Shown here piece by piece: positions 33,972 through 43,187 of a DNA stretch of 64,000 nt (within the stretch, counting starts at the first letter, position 1; every line of letters begins with the position of its first letter). The translations under genes were made by a program, and so were the position numbers. Under the pieces are notes generated by a model, which was not told where the DNA came from, did not search any database, and worked only from the letters and a program-made list of their open reading frames with translations. This DNA is from Iodidimonas nitroreducens (GTDB lineage Bacteria; Pseudomonadota; Alphaproteobacteria; Sphingomonadales; Rhodothalassiaceae). The stretch covers positions 17,391 to 81,390 of the forward strand of contig BAYV01000002.1 in NCBI GenBank assembly GCA_000710935.1, written 5' to 3'.

Positions 33972-35099
33972 TTGTTGAAATTAAGGGTTTATCGCACATT
34001 GAGCGACTTGCCCCAAAGCTATGTGGCGCTGTTTCAAAAGGCGGGCAGGCATTGTGTTTTCCAAAGCCTGTGGTGGTATGAATGTTTGCTGGCCGAAACC
34101 ACCGATCCCGGCGATCAGATCATCATCTATGGGGTGGAAGAGAGCGATCCCCCCCATCAGGCGCGGGCTATTCTGGTGGCACGCACCCAAAAAGGCGGAT
34201 TTTTATCTGGGCTGAAGCCGCGCCGATTGGCGGCCTTTTCCAATTTCTACACGATCAGGGCCGGGCCGGTTCTGGATCCCGCCTTTCCTGATAACCGCGA
34301 AGTTTTGCAGGTTTTGGCTGCTGGATTGCTGGCGGAGCGCCCGGCCTGGGATATGATAGCCTTCGATTATCTGGATGGCGAAAGCCAGGCTTTCAAAGAT
34401 ATTTATGCGGCTTTTGAGGCCCATGGTGCCCGGCTCAGCGCTTTTGCCCGAACCGATGTGTGGTATGAAGAGATCAAGACCCAAGGTTTTGCCCCCTATC
34501 TGGAAAAGCGCAGCGGCCTCATTCGCAAAACATTGGCCTGGAAAAACCGCAAGCTCGATCGCGATCCCGCCTTTCAACATCGGCTGAGCACCGGGCCTGA
34601 AGGCTTGGATGAAGCGATTGCCGCTTATGAAAAGGTTTATGCCCAAAGCTGGAAGGAGCCGGAATTTTATCCCGGTTTCATCCCTGCTTTGATCCGCAGG
34701 GCAGCCCAGCATCGGGCTTTGTATCTGGGGACTATTTTTTATGGGGATGAGCCTTTGGCCACGCAATTGAGCCTGAAATCAGGGGATATATTGTTTCAAT
34801 ATAAAATGGCCTATGATGACAGCGCCACGAAAGCCCCGGCCTTGCGCAATCTGTCATTGGGGGCGCTGACCATTTTTCGGCTGCTCAATCATGTGCTTGA
34901 TCATGATCATGAAGTGCGGGCGTTTGATTTCGGGATCGGCGATGAAGCCTATAAAGCGGGATGGTGCAGCCAACGCCGGTCTTTATACGGAATGCGGGTC
35001 TATCATGGGGCCAGCCTTTATGGGCGCATCAGCTATCGGGCCATGCGCCTGCGGGGATGGTTGAGCCGCTTGCGACGCCAGATGATGGGCGGATCATAG
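33972..35099 (+). CDS. FemAB-like GNAT N-acyltransferase
   Basis: A 375-aa protein of the BioF2/FemAB-like acetyltransferase family. Landmarks are CVFQSLWWYECLLAET near the start, the basic helix SGLIRKTLAWKNRKLDRDP, and the C-terminal GNAT-like strand set ILFQYKMAYDDSA and VRAFDFGIGDEAYKAGWCSQ. The start codon appears to be TTG (33972 or 33975), with AAGGGGG just upstream; no in-frame ATG fits. It is the first gene of a plus-strand operon with the acyl-CoA ligase and decarboxylase. It may transfer the ACP-bound product to the polymer; this is inference. Confidence 0.82.
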   Translation: MLKLRVYRTLSDLPQSYVALFQKAGRHCVFQSLWWYECLLAETTDPGDQIIIYGVEESDPPHQARAILVARTQKGGFLSGLKPRRLAAFSNFYTIRAGPVLDPAFPDNREVLQVLAAGLLAERPAWDMIAFDYLDGESQAFKDIYAAFEAHGARLSAFARTDVWYEEIKTQGFAPYLEKRSGLIRKTLAWKNRKLDRDPAFQHRLSTGPEGLDEAIAAYEKVYAQSWKEPEFYPGFIPALIRRAAQHRALYLGTIFYGDEPLATQLSLKSGDILFQYKMAYDDSATKAPALRNLSLGALTIFRLLNHVLDHDHEVRAFDFGIGDEAYKAGWCSQRRSLYGMRVYHGASLYGRISYRAMRLRGWLSRLRRQMMGGS

Positions 35100-35177
35100 A
35101 TCACATGCCCATGGCCCTTGTTCTATAGGGGCGATCAGATACAATTTTGGTTCAGGTGGAAAAGGGGACAGGGGACA

Positions 35178-36785
35178 ATGAACGTGAACCGATATCTCCA
35201 TGATCTTGTGCTGAACAAGACCGGCGAGAGCGCATCGGCGATGGCCCTGGGCAGCGGCTCGGCCATGCTTTCCTATGCGGATGTGCAGCATGAAATCAGC
35301 CGGATGGCCGCCGGGCTTCATGCCTTGGGCGTGCAGCGCTTTGATCGGGTGGTGGTGTATCTTGATAAGCGGATCGAAACGATCACCGCTTTTTGGGGGA
35401 TCAGCCGGCTGGGGGGTATTTTCGTGCCCGCCAATCCGGTTTTGAAGCCGCCGCAGATCGAACATATCATCGCCGACAGCACGGCACGGGTCCTGATTTC
35501 AAGCCGCAGCCGGATCGCCGCACTTGGCGATGTCCTTGCCCGATCCTCACTTGATTTCGTGATCAGCATCGATGGTTTTGCTGATCATGATGATGGCAAT
35601 GAGGCGGGAAAGACTGCGCCGCGTTTTTTGGCCCTTGATGATCTGCTGGCGTCGGGCCGGGGCCTGCCTGCGGGGCCTGCCTGCGATCAGGATGTGGCGG
35701 CGATTTTTTATACATCGGGCAGCACCGGGCGGCCAAAGGGCGTGGTGTTGTCCCATCGCAATCTGGTGGCGGGGGCTGAAAGCGTGGCCCAATATCTGGG
35801 CAATCACCAAGGGGATCGCATCCTGTCGCTTTTGCCCCTGAGCTTTGATGCGGGCTTCAGCCAATTGACCACGGCTTTTCATGCCGGGGCGGCTGTGTAT
35901 CTGCATAATTATCTGATGGCGCGGGATGTTCCGGCGCTTTGTGCCCGTCATAGCATCACCGGGCTTACCTGTGTGCCGCCCTTGTGGATGCAGCTTTTGG
36001 CCGCGAACTGGACGGATGAGGCCTGCTCATCCCTGCGCTATTTCGCCAATACCGGCGGGCGGATGCCCCATGATGTGTTAAAGCAATTGCGCGCCCTGTT
36101 TCCGCAAGCCACCCCCTATTTGATGTATGGGCTGACGGAAGCTTTTCGCTCCACCTATCTTGATCCTTTGGAAGTGGATAAACGCCCCGATTCCATCGGC
36201 AAAGCCATTCCCAATGCCGAAATTCTGGTGGTGAAGGGGGATGGCAGCCTTGCCAAACCCGGCGAGGAGGGGGAATTGGTGCATCGGGGGCCTTTGGTGG
36301 CTTTGGGTTACTGGAATGACAGCGAGCGCACGGCTCAGCGCTTTCGGCCCGTGCCGGGGCAGCCAGAGCAGATCAGGGTGCCGGAACTGGCCGTGTGGTC
36401 GGGGGATATGGTGCGTATGGATGAAGAAGGCTATCTTTATTTCATCGGTCGCACGGATGAGATGATCAAAACATCGGGCTATCGAGTCAGCCCCACGGAA
36501 GTGGAAGAGGCGCTGTTTGAAAGCGGCCTCGTGCGCGAGGTGGCGGCCTTTGGCATCCCTCATGAGCAATTGGGACAGGCCATCATTGCCATGATCGTGC
36601 CGCGCGATGAAGCCGATTTCGCGCTCGATGATCTGGTGGCGTTCTGCCGCAGCCTTATGCCCGCCTATATGGTGCCCCAGCGCTTTGAGCTCAATAGCGC
36701 ATTGCCCCGCTCCCCCAATGGCAAGATTGATCGCAAGGCGCTTCATGCGCGCCTTCTGGAACTATCCAATCAGGTGACATCATGA
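35178..36785 (+). CDS. Acyl-CoA ligase (AMP-forming), exosortase A system-associated
   Basis: A 535-aa ANL-superfamily adenylating enzyme (TIGR03098 type). The AMP-binding P-loop is FYTSGSTGRPKGVVLSHRN at about residues 177-195. The A5 region is YLMYGLTEAFRSTY, the A7/A8 hinge is VWSGDMVRMDEEGYLYFIGR, and the catalytic Lys lies in RSPNGKIDRKAL near the C-terminus. ATG 35178 follows GGGGACA. It probably activates an amino or carboxylic acid and loads the ACP at 33564. It overlaps the decarboxylase gene as ATGA, so the two products are likely made together. Confidence 0.93.
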   Translation: MNVNRYLHDLVLNKTGESASAMALGSGSAMLSYADVQHEISRMAAGLHALGVQRFDRVVVYLDKRIETITAFWGISRLGGIFVPANPVLKPPQIEHIIADSTARVLISSRSRIAALGDVLARSSLDFVISIDGFADHDDGNEAGKTAPRFLALDDLLASGRGLPAGPACDQDVAAIFYTSGSTGRPKGVVLSHRNLVAGAESVAQYLGNHQGDRILSLLPLSFDAGFSQLTTAFHAGAAVYLHNYLMARDVPALCARHSITGLTCVPPLWMQLLAANWTDEACSSLRYFANTGGRMPHDVLKQLRALFPQATPYLMYGLTEAFRSTYLDPLEVDKRPDSIGKAIPNAEILVVKGDGSLAKPGEEGELVHRGPLVALGYWNDSERTAQRFRPVPGQPEQIRVPELAVWSGDMVRMDEEGYLYFIGRTDEMIKTSGYRVSPTEVEEALFESGLVREVAAFGIPHEQLGQAIIAMIVPRDEADFALDDLVAFCRSLMPAYMVPQRFELNSALPRSPNGKIDRKALHARLLELSNQVTS

Positions 36786-38023
36786 CCGATGAACTGTTGC
36801 ACAAGGATCACCCCGCCTTTGCCGATTGGCAGTGCCGGGATGGCGAGCTTTTGATCGGTGGCCAGCCGGTTGGCCTTTTGGCGGCGCGGCTGGGGCAAAC
36901 GCCTTTTTATGCCTATGATCGGGAAAAAATCAGCCGCCGCGTGGCGGATCTGCGGGCGGCTTTGCCGCCTTCCGTGCGCCTTCATTATGCGATCAAGGCC
37001 AATCCTATGCCCGCTGTGGTGCAGCATTTTGCAGGGCTTGTGGATGGGTTTGATGTGGCGTCCGCCAATGAGCTTGATCTCGCCCTCGATACCCCCATGA
37101 AGGCCGATCATATCAGCTTTGCAGGCCCCGCCAAAAGCGATGCCGAACTGGTGCGGGCGATTGCCGGTGGGATCACCATCGAGCTAGAATCCGAACAGGA
37201 AATGATCCGCACTGTGAAAGCGGGGGGGCTTTTGGGGATCACGCCACGGGTGGCGGTGCGGGTCAATCCCGATTTCAAATTGCGCGGTTCGGGGATGCAT
37301 ATGGGCGGCGGCGCCAGCCAATTTGGCATTGATGCCGAAGCGGTGCCTGATCTGTTGCGGGCCATGGGCGATCTTGGGCTGTCTTTCCAGGGCTTTCATA
37401 TTTTTGGCGGATCGCAAAATCTCAATGCCGAGGCCATCGCCGATGCCGAAGATCAGATCGCCGATCTGGCCATTCGATTGGCTGATCATGCGCCCTCAGC
37501 GGTGCGGCATCTCAATATCGGGGGCGGCTTCGGTATTCCCTATTTCCCCAAGGATCGCCCCCTTGATCTGGGGCATGTGGGGGCCCGCCTGCAGGGCACG
37601 GCGGATAAGCTGCAAAAGGCTTTGCCCGATGCCGCCCTCATCGTGGAACTGGGGCGCTATCTGGTGGGGGAAGCCGGGGTTTATGTGTGCAAGGTGATCG
37701 ATCGCAAAGTTTCGCGCGGGCAGGTGTTTCTGGTCACCGATGGCGGCTTACATCATCAGCTTTCGGCCACCGGCAATTTTGGCCAGGGGATCAGGCGGAA
37801 TTATCCCGTGGCGATTGCCAGCCGCTTTGATACGCCAGCGGCGGAAACCGCCAGCATAGTAGGGTGTTTATGCACACCGATTGATCTTCTGGCCGATAAA
37901 ATTGCGGTGCCCATGGCCGATGTGGGGGATCTGGTGGCGATTTTCCAATCCGGTGCCTATGGCCGCAGTGCCAGCCCCTCGGCATTCCTCAGCCACCCGG
38001 AAGCCCGGGAAGCGTTGATATGA
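36782..38023 (+). CDS. PLP-dependent decarboxylase, exosortase A system-associated
   Basis: A 413-aa fold-type III PLP decarboxylase (TIGR03099 type), related to diaminopimelate and ornithine decarboxylases. The PLP lysine is Lys72 in LHYAIKANPMPAVV. The glycine-rich phosphate loop is LNIGGGFGIPYF, and the C-terminal substrate cysteine is in VGCLCTPIDLLAD. It would decarboxylate an amino acid, perhaps while the acid is tethered to the ACP. It is coupled to the ligase by ATGA and converges on the beta-helix protein gene with a 23-bp gap. Confidence 0.93.
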   Translation: MTDELLHKDHPAFADWQCRDGELLIGGQPVGLLAARLGQTPFYAYDREKISRRVADLRAALPPSVRLHYAIKANPMPAVVQHFAGLVDGFDVASANELDLALDTPMKADHISFAGPAKSDAELVRAIAGGITIELESEQEMIRTVKAGGLLGITPRVAVRVNPDFKLRGSGMHMGGGASQFGIDAEAVPDLLRAMGDLGLSFQGFHIFGGSQNLNAEAIADAEDQIADLAIRLADHAPSAVRHLNIGGGFGIPYFPKDRPLDLGHVGARLQGTADKLQKALPDAALIVELGRYLVGEAGVYVCKVIDRKVSRGQVFLVTDGGLHHQLSATGNFGQGIRRNYPVAIASRFDTPAAETASIVGCLCTPIDLLADKIAVPMADVGDLVAIFQSGAYGRSASPSAFLSHPEAREALI

Positions 38024-38046
38024 TCATATTTTGAATAATCGGGCGT

Positions 38047-40386
38047 TCATTGATCGCGGCATTGGGTGATGGGGCTGTTGGTGATCGTTGTTTTGGGATT
38101 GATCCGCCCCCGGATCAGGGAGCCGAAGGCGCAATCGATCTTGCTGTTTTCGATGCTGATCTGATGATCGCCAAATTGAACCCGTTGTTCATAGGCAAAG
38201 CCGATCACATCCTTATTGCCATCGCGGGGTTCGGCGATCAATTCGCTGTCGGAAATTCTGATCTCTCCGCCATTGAAGGCATCGATGGCCCGGCTGCCTT
38301 CGCCGCCCCGCTCATCGAGAACGGAATTTTTGATGATCAGGCGTTCGGCTCCTGATTTGATCAGATGGCCCTGATGCCGGGCTTTTAGAAAGCGGCTGTT
38401 CAGGATGGTGATGGTGCCGCCTTTTGCGGCAAAATAAATGCCATGGGCGCGCCCGCATTTAATCCGGCAATCGCCGCCCAGATTTTGAAACAGGCTGTTT
38501 TTAACGGTCAGACTTTGGGCCTTGGGATCGGTGAGAATACCCGATTGGGCATTTTCGAAGGTAACGTCATCAACGCTCAGATGCGCTGTTTGCTGGCGGA
38601 TGCAGGCGCCATTGCCATCATTAACCGCAATATTGCGGCAGGTGAGATGGCTGATTTCGGCATCTGCATTCAAGATCAGGGCGGCTTTTGATCGGCAGGG
38701 CGTATCTTGCAGGATCGAGCCATTGCCATCGAGGGTCAGGGGTTTATTGATGATGGCGCATTGGGCATAGATGCCTTTGGGCAAGGTGACGCTGCCGCCT
38801 TCGGCCAGCATGGCTTGCAGATTTCCACATTCCTTTCCGGCGATGTAATCGGAACAGCGAAAACCTTCCGGCAGATCGTGGCTGAATGTATTGCCATCAT
38901 CGGGGATACGGGCCAGCCAGATTTCATCTTCATTGCTGATGCCGATCAGCACATCAAGGGCGGGCACGGGAAAAAATTTGTTAAACAGGCTTTTTAAATG
39001 TCGGGGGCCAGAGCCGTCTCCATAGGTTTTCCAGTTTTTGAGATCAGCGCTTTGATAAAGATTCTCCCCGCCTGCCCATAAAATGAAGCGGCCCTTTACA
39101 TAACGCAGAGCATCATCATCTTCGACGGTGGCTGGCAATGTGCCCATGTGGATGGCATCGCCAATCGCGTCTTTGGTAACCGGGATGGCATGAATCTCGT
39201 CCTGATTAACCAGAACAATCGAATTTCCCACAAGAATGGCAATGCCATGCTTGCCAAAATTATGTTTCAAGCGGGTGCTTTTTCTGGTGATTGCATCGGT
39301 TTTCAGATCGATCTCGAATAATGCGGGGTCTCGATGGATGGAAAACAAAAAAGCGCGGCCATCGATGGGGCTGGCGGCTGAAACATTGAGGCTCAAATCC
39401 TTCACCGGCCGACGGGCGATCCATTCCCGGCGTTCAATATCGAAAATGGCATGCACATAGGCATCTGATGCGGTGCCATAATCATCACAGCCCCAGGCCG
39501 ATATCCAAAGGTGAAACAGGCCATCGAGCAAAAGGGGCGAGCCCCATGTGTGCCCGGCGGCCGGGGCCTTGCCTTCTTTGGGAAAGAAGCATTTTTTGTC
39601 CAAGGGTATATCGAAGGCGGCCTTTAAAAAGGCGCCGCCATCATCAAGGGGATCGGGATCATAAAGGCGTTCCCACAAAAGATTTTGCAGATCAAGGGCG
39701 TAAACGGAATTTTGATAGCTTGCGGCATGCCCGCCACCGAAAAAATAGAGCCTGCGGCCATCGAAAACCCCGCCATTGAAGGCCCGGATGGCATCGCTGG
39801 CCCGCCGATAAAAAGGCTCACCGGGAACCGCATCGGGAAAGGCTACGGATTTAAAGCTGTTGCGGGGTTGAAGCCTGCACCAGAGCTGTTCGTCAAACCG
39901 GCAGGTTTCTTCGATATAGCGGCCCAATGCGGGCAGATCACGGGCGGGCACGGCAGGTTTTTCTCCGCCGGTGAAATCAGGTTTCAGGGAATGCGGCGCC
40001 TCGGCGGGGGGTGTTTGGAGCCTATCGGATGAGGCTGCGGGCTCGGGTTCGGGAGCCGGTGTCGAGGGCGTTACCACCTCTGCCTCTGCCTCTGCCACAG
40101 CCTCTGCCAAATCCCGTGGGGGGAGGGCATCATCAAAAGCCTTCAGCCGATCATCGAGGGCGCGGATGCTGGCGGCCCAGCTTGCCTTATCGGTGGTTTT
40201 GGCGCTTTGCCACTGGCTACAAAGCTGCGCCATCCGGGTTTGTTGAACCGATGCACCCGCTTGGCATAGCCGTGCAATGGGGGCCTGATCGGCATCAGCC
40301 TGTTCCGCTCCGGCTGCGGGGTACGCGATAAAAAAGATGGCCATCAACAGGGCCATTCGAGCGGCTTTTGTGGCGCAATCAGTCAT
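38047..40386 (-). CDS. Secreted protein with propeller-like domain and right-handed beta-helix
   Basis: A 779-aa exported protein with a signal peptide ending near YPAAGA. Residues ~35-140 are a helical, Glu/Pro/Ala-rich linker. Residues ~185-510 contain repeated beta-sheet units of kelch/propeller type, such as FNGGVFDGRRLYFFGGGHA, VYALDLQNLLWERLYDPDPL and GRFILWAGGENLYQ. Residues ~540-779 show parallel beta-helix coils, with repeating ISHLTCRNIAVNDGNG, LSVDDVTFENAQ, LTVKNSLFQNLGGD and ITILNSRFLKA. Such helices are common in polysaccharide lyases, epimerases and depolymerases. ATG 40386 begins 2 bp after the manC stop; TTG 40392 is less likely. Enzyme activity is not proven. Confidence 0.75.
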   Translation of the reverse strand: MTDCATKAARMALLMAIFFIAYPAAGAEQADADQAPIARLCQAGASVQQTRMAQLCSQWQSAKTTDKASWAASIRALDDRLKAFDDALPPRDLAEAVAEAEAEVVTPSTPAPEPEPAASSDRLQTPPAEAPHSLKPDFTGGEKPAVPARDLPALGRYIEETCRFDEQLWCRLQPRNSFKSVAFPDAVPGEPFYRRASDAIRAFNGGVFDGRRLYFFGGGHAASYQNSVYALDLQNLLWERLYDPDPLDDGGAFLKAAFDIPLDKKCFFPKEGKAPAAGHTWGSPLLLDGLFHLWISAWGCDDYGTASDAYVHAIFDIERREWIARRPVKDLSLNVSAASPIDGRAFLFSIHRDPALFEIDLKTDAITRKSTRLKHNFGKHGIAILVGNSIVLVNQDEIHAIPVTKDAIGDAIHMGTLPATVEDDDALRYVKGRFILWAGGENLYQSADLKNWKTYGDGSGPRHLKSLFNKFFPVPALDVLIGISNEDEIWLARIPDDGNTFSHDLPEGFRCSDYIAGKECGNLQAMLAEGGSVTLPKGIYAQCAIINKPLTLDGNGSILQDTPCRSKAALILNADAEISHLTCRNIAVNDGNGACIRQQTAHLSVDDVTFENAQSGILTDPKAQSLTVKNSLFQNLGGDCRIKCGRAHGIYFAAKGGTITILNSRFLKARHQGHLIKSGAERLIIKNSVLDERGGEGSRAIDAFNGGEIRISDSELIAEPRDGNKDVIGFAYEQRVQFGDHQISIENSKIDCAFGSLIRGRINPKTTITNSPITQCRDQ

Positions 40387-40388
40387 AA

Positions 40389-41807
40389 TCAAGCCCGGCC
40401 ATAGGTGTCATCAAGGCGGATGATATCATCTTCCCCCAGATAACTTCCCGATTGCACTTCGATCAGATGAAGGGGGATTTTTCCGGGATTTTCCAATCGG
40501 TGCACAGATCCCAGTGGAATATAGCAGGATTCATTTTCGCTCAGCAAAAAGCTTTCTTCATCGCGGGTGACAAGGGCGGTGCCCTCCACCACGATCCAGT
40601 GTTCGGCGCGGTGATGGTGTTTTTGCAGGGATAATTTCTCCCCGGGCTTGACGATGATCCGCTTGCTTTGAAAGCGATCCCCCCGATCCGTGGTTTCATA
40701 AGAACCCCATGGCCGATAAACGCGCGGATGCATCAGATGTTCTTCGCGCTTTTGGGCTTTGAGTTGGTCAACCACTCTGCCCACTTCCTCGGCCCGATTT
40801 TTATGGGCGATCAGCACGGTATCCTTGGTGGTGACGATGATCAGATCCTCGATCCCCAAAGCGGCGATAAAGGCACCATCAGCCCGCAGCAGGCAATTGC
40901 GGCTGTCGAGGGCGATGATATCCCCCTCCAGCACATTGCCATCCTGATTTTTGGGCAGATGATCCCACAGGGCCCGGAATGATCCCAGATCGCTCCAGCC
41001 CATATCCACCGGAACGACGGCAACATTGGCTGCCTTTTCCATCAAAACCCGATCGATCGAACCTTCGGGCCCGCTCATGAAAGCATGGCTGTCGGGGCGC
41101 TCGAACGCCAGATCCCTGCGGCTGCCCGCCAGTGCCGCCCTGCAGGCTTTGAGCATATCCGGGGCATGGCGTTCATAAGCCTTGATCAGATGATCGCAGC
41201 GAAACAGAAAAATCCCGCTGTTCCAATACACATTGCCCTGATCCAGATAGCCCTGAGCGGTTTGAGCATCGGGCTTTTCATGGAAATGGGCAACCGCGAA
41301 AGCGCCGGGCATCTGATCCAGTGCCGGGCCGCTTTCGATATAGCCATAGCCGGTTTCCGGGTGATCGGCCTTGATCCCGAAGGTGACCAGCTTTCCGCCT
41401 GAAGCGGCAGCTGTGGCCCGCTCTAAAGCCGCCATGAAATCGGGCAGGGCGGTGATCACATGATCCGATGGGGCCAGCAGCATCAGCGCCTGATCGTCTT
41501 CCTGTTCCAGCCGCAGGGCCGCCATGATCGCAGCCGGAGCCGTGCCTTTGCCGCCCGGTTCTAAAATGATGGCCAGCGGATCAATGCCCATTTCGGCCAG
41601 TTTTTCGGCAACGATGAAACGATGATCATCATTGGCAATGATCAGCGGCGGGGCAAAGCGCGCGGGATCGCCAAAGCGCGCCAACGTGTCCTGGATCATC
41701 GCCTGATCGGAATGAATGGGCAGAAATTGTTTGGGATAATGGGCTCGTGATAAAGGCCATAGGCGCGTTCCCGAGCCGCCAGACAAGACCACCGGCCAGA
41801 TTTTCAT
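40389..41807 (-). CDS. manC: Mannose-1-phosphate guanylyltransferase / mannose-6-phosphate isomerase
   Basis: A 472-aa type II PMI/GMP enzyme that makes GDP-mannose. The N-terminal nucleotidyltransferase signature is VLSGGSGTRLWPLSRAHYPK, and LMLLAPSDHVI follows. The C-terminal cupin (about 350-470) has RPWGSYETTDRGDRFQSKRI and QKHHHRAEHWIVVEGTALV, with metal-binding histidines. ATG 41807 has a strong GGGAGG RBS. It supplies GDP-Man, or precursors for fucose or rhamnose derivatives, to the EPS pathway. It lies between the TIGR03087-type glycosyltransferase (11-bp gap) and the beta-helix protein gene in one minus-strand operon. Confidence 0.95.
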   Translation of the reverse strand: MKIWPVVLSGGSGTRLWPLSRAHYPKQFLPIHSDQAMIQDTLARFGDPARFAPPLIIANDDHRFIVAEKLAEMGIDPLAIILEPGGKGTAPAAIMAALRLEQEDDQALMLLAPSDHVITALPDFMAALERATAAASGGKLVTFGIKADHPETGYGYIESGPALDQMPGAFAVAHFHEKPDAQTAQGYLDQGNVYWNSGIFLFRCDHLIKAYERHAPDMLKACRAALAGSRRDLAFERPDSHAFMSGPEGSIDRVLMEKAANVAVVPVDMGWSDLGSFRALWDHLPKNQDGNVLEGDIIALDSRNCLLRADGAFIAALGIEDLIIVTTKDTVLIAHKNRAEEVGRVVDQLKAQKREEHLMHPRVYRPWGSYETTDRGDRFQSKRIIVKPGEKLSLQKHHHRAEHWIVVEGTALVTRDEESFLLSENESCYIPLGSVHRLENPGKIPLHLIEVQSGSYLGEDDIIRLDDTYGRA

Positions 41808-41818
41808 GCTATCCTCCC

Positions 41819-43018
41819 TCATGATGCCCATCCCAAAATATCTGTTTCATACTGCTTTAGATTGGCATCCCAGCCATAATGATCGATGACGAAAGCACGG
41901 GCCTTTGGTGCGCGCAGATTTTGGCTTTCCAATATCACACGCGATTGCGTGATCATCTCATCGCGATTGCGGGCAATATGAACAGGCGCATCGGGGCAAT
42001 CCCTGATCCCGGCCATGGCATCGGGGGTGGCGAGAATGGTTTTTTCCATGGCCATGGCTTCCAAAGCCTTGTTTTGGATTCCCCGGGCAATGGTCAGCGG
42101 CAGGCAGGCGGCCAGGGCATGCTGCACATAGGGTCTGATATCGGGCACCCCGCCGGTGACCAGTACATTCGGCTGTTCCCCCAGCTTCAATACCGCATCA
42201 CTGGGCGCCATGCCCACAATGGCAAAAAGCAGATCGGGATATGTATCGCGCAAATGGGGCAGCACCTCATTCACATACCATGTCACCGCCATGATATTGG
42301 GCCGATAATCCATCGCCCCTACAAAAACCAGAACCCGATCTTTGGGTTGATAAGGATTGGGATGTTCGATGGCGGGATCGAAATAATCCACATTCACCCC
42401 TTGGGTGCGAAAGGTGATTTTCCCGGCGCTTTCCGGGGCAAGGCTTCTGAAAAGGCTGGCTTCGGCCTCGGAAATGAACACGGTTTTGTCAAAGGCTGCG
42501 GCCATCCGCCGCTCATAAGCCAGCAGCTTATCGGCCTCGCGCCGGTAGATCAGATTGCGGGGCAGGGTGGCATCCCGCGCATAGGATCGGAATTTTTCGG
42601 AATCCACATCCTCGGCATTGAATACGGTTCGGACAGTGGGGGGCACTTTTCCATAAACAAATTGGCCCGTAGAGCCGCTATACATCAAAATGGCATCGGG
42701 CTTGATGCTTTTGATTTTTTGCTCCACCCAATGATCCATGGCTTTATTTTTGTAATAGGCAATCGATAAGGCTTCGTTTTTCATGAGCCCACGGGCCGCC
42801 CCCATCAGACCGGCCTTTTTATCCAGCTTTTGGATGCAACTGCTGGCACAGAAATCTTTCAATTTATCCGTATATTGCCAATCATCGGGATGATCGATGA
42901 AGGTGCCCAGATGCAACTCATGCCTGCTGGCAAAATAGCGCATGATGTTGAAGCTGGAAATTTTATCCCCTTTATTGGGGGGATAAGGAATACGGTGGGT
43001 CAGATATAATAATTTCAT
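41819..43018 (-). CDS. TIGR03087-family sugar transferase (exosortase-associated glycosyltransferase)
   Basis: A 399-aa GT-B glycosyltransferase. Its N-terminus LLYLTHRIPYPPNKGDKISSFNIMRYF is the hallmark of the PEP-CTERM/EpsH1-associated sugar transferase family. The second domain includes LVFVGAMDYRPNIMAVTWYV and CLPLTIARGIQNKALEAMAM (donor site). The start is MKLLYL at 43018 or MAMKLLYL at 43024. It is first in the operon with manC and the beta-helix gene, so it may be a mannosyltransferase; that is inference. Confidence 0.9.
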   Translation of the reverse strand: MKLLYLTHRIPYPPNKGDKISSFNIMRYFASRHELHLGTFIDHPDDWQYTDKLKDFCASSCIQKLDKKAGLMGAARGLMKNEALSIAYYKNKAMDHWVEQKIKSIKPDAILMYSGSTGQFVYGKVPPTVRTVFNAEDVDSEKFRSYARDATLPRNLIYRREADKLLAYERRMAAAFDKTVFISEAEASLFRSLAPESAGKITFRTQGVNVDYFDPAIEHPNPYQPKDRVLVFVGAMDYRPNIMAVTWYVNEVLPHLRDTYPDLLFAIVGMAPSDAVLKLGEQPNVLVTGGVPDIRPYVQHALAACLPLTIARGIQNKALEAMAMEKTILATPDAMAGIRDCPDAPVHIARNRDEMITQSRVILESQNLRAPKARAFVIDHYGWDANLKQYETDILGWAS

Positions 43019-43187
43019 GGCCATATTCTAAAGATTGCAAAGGATGGTTGAACGAGGCAAACGGGCTGGAAAGCAATAGTTTGGCTGAAGAGCTTGCAGC
43101 ATTGCGGGAATTTCTCCAAATTCATTATGGAATTTAACCGTCCCATGGGTTTGGCGCAATGCGTCGATGCTGACAAAGAGGCATTTC

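Noticed and set aside
41879..42769. 296-aa open frame on the plus strand
   Set aside because: It is a shadow of the TIGR03087-type transferase gene and has no protein-like features.
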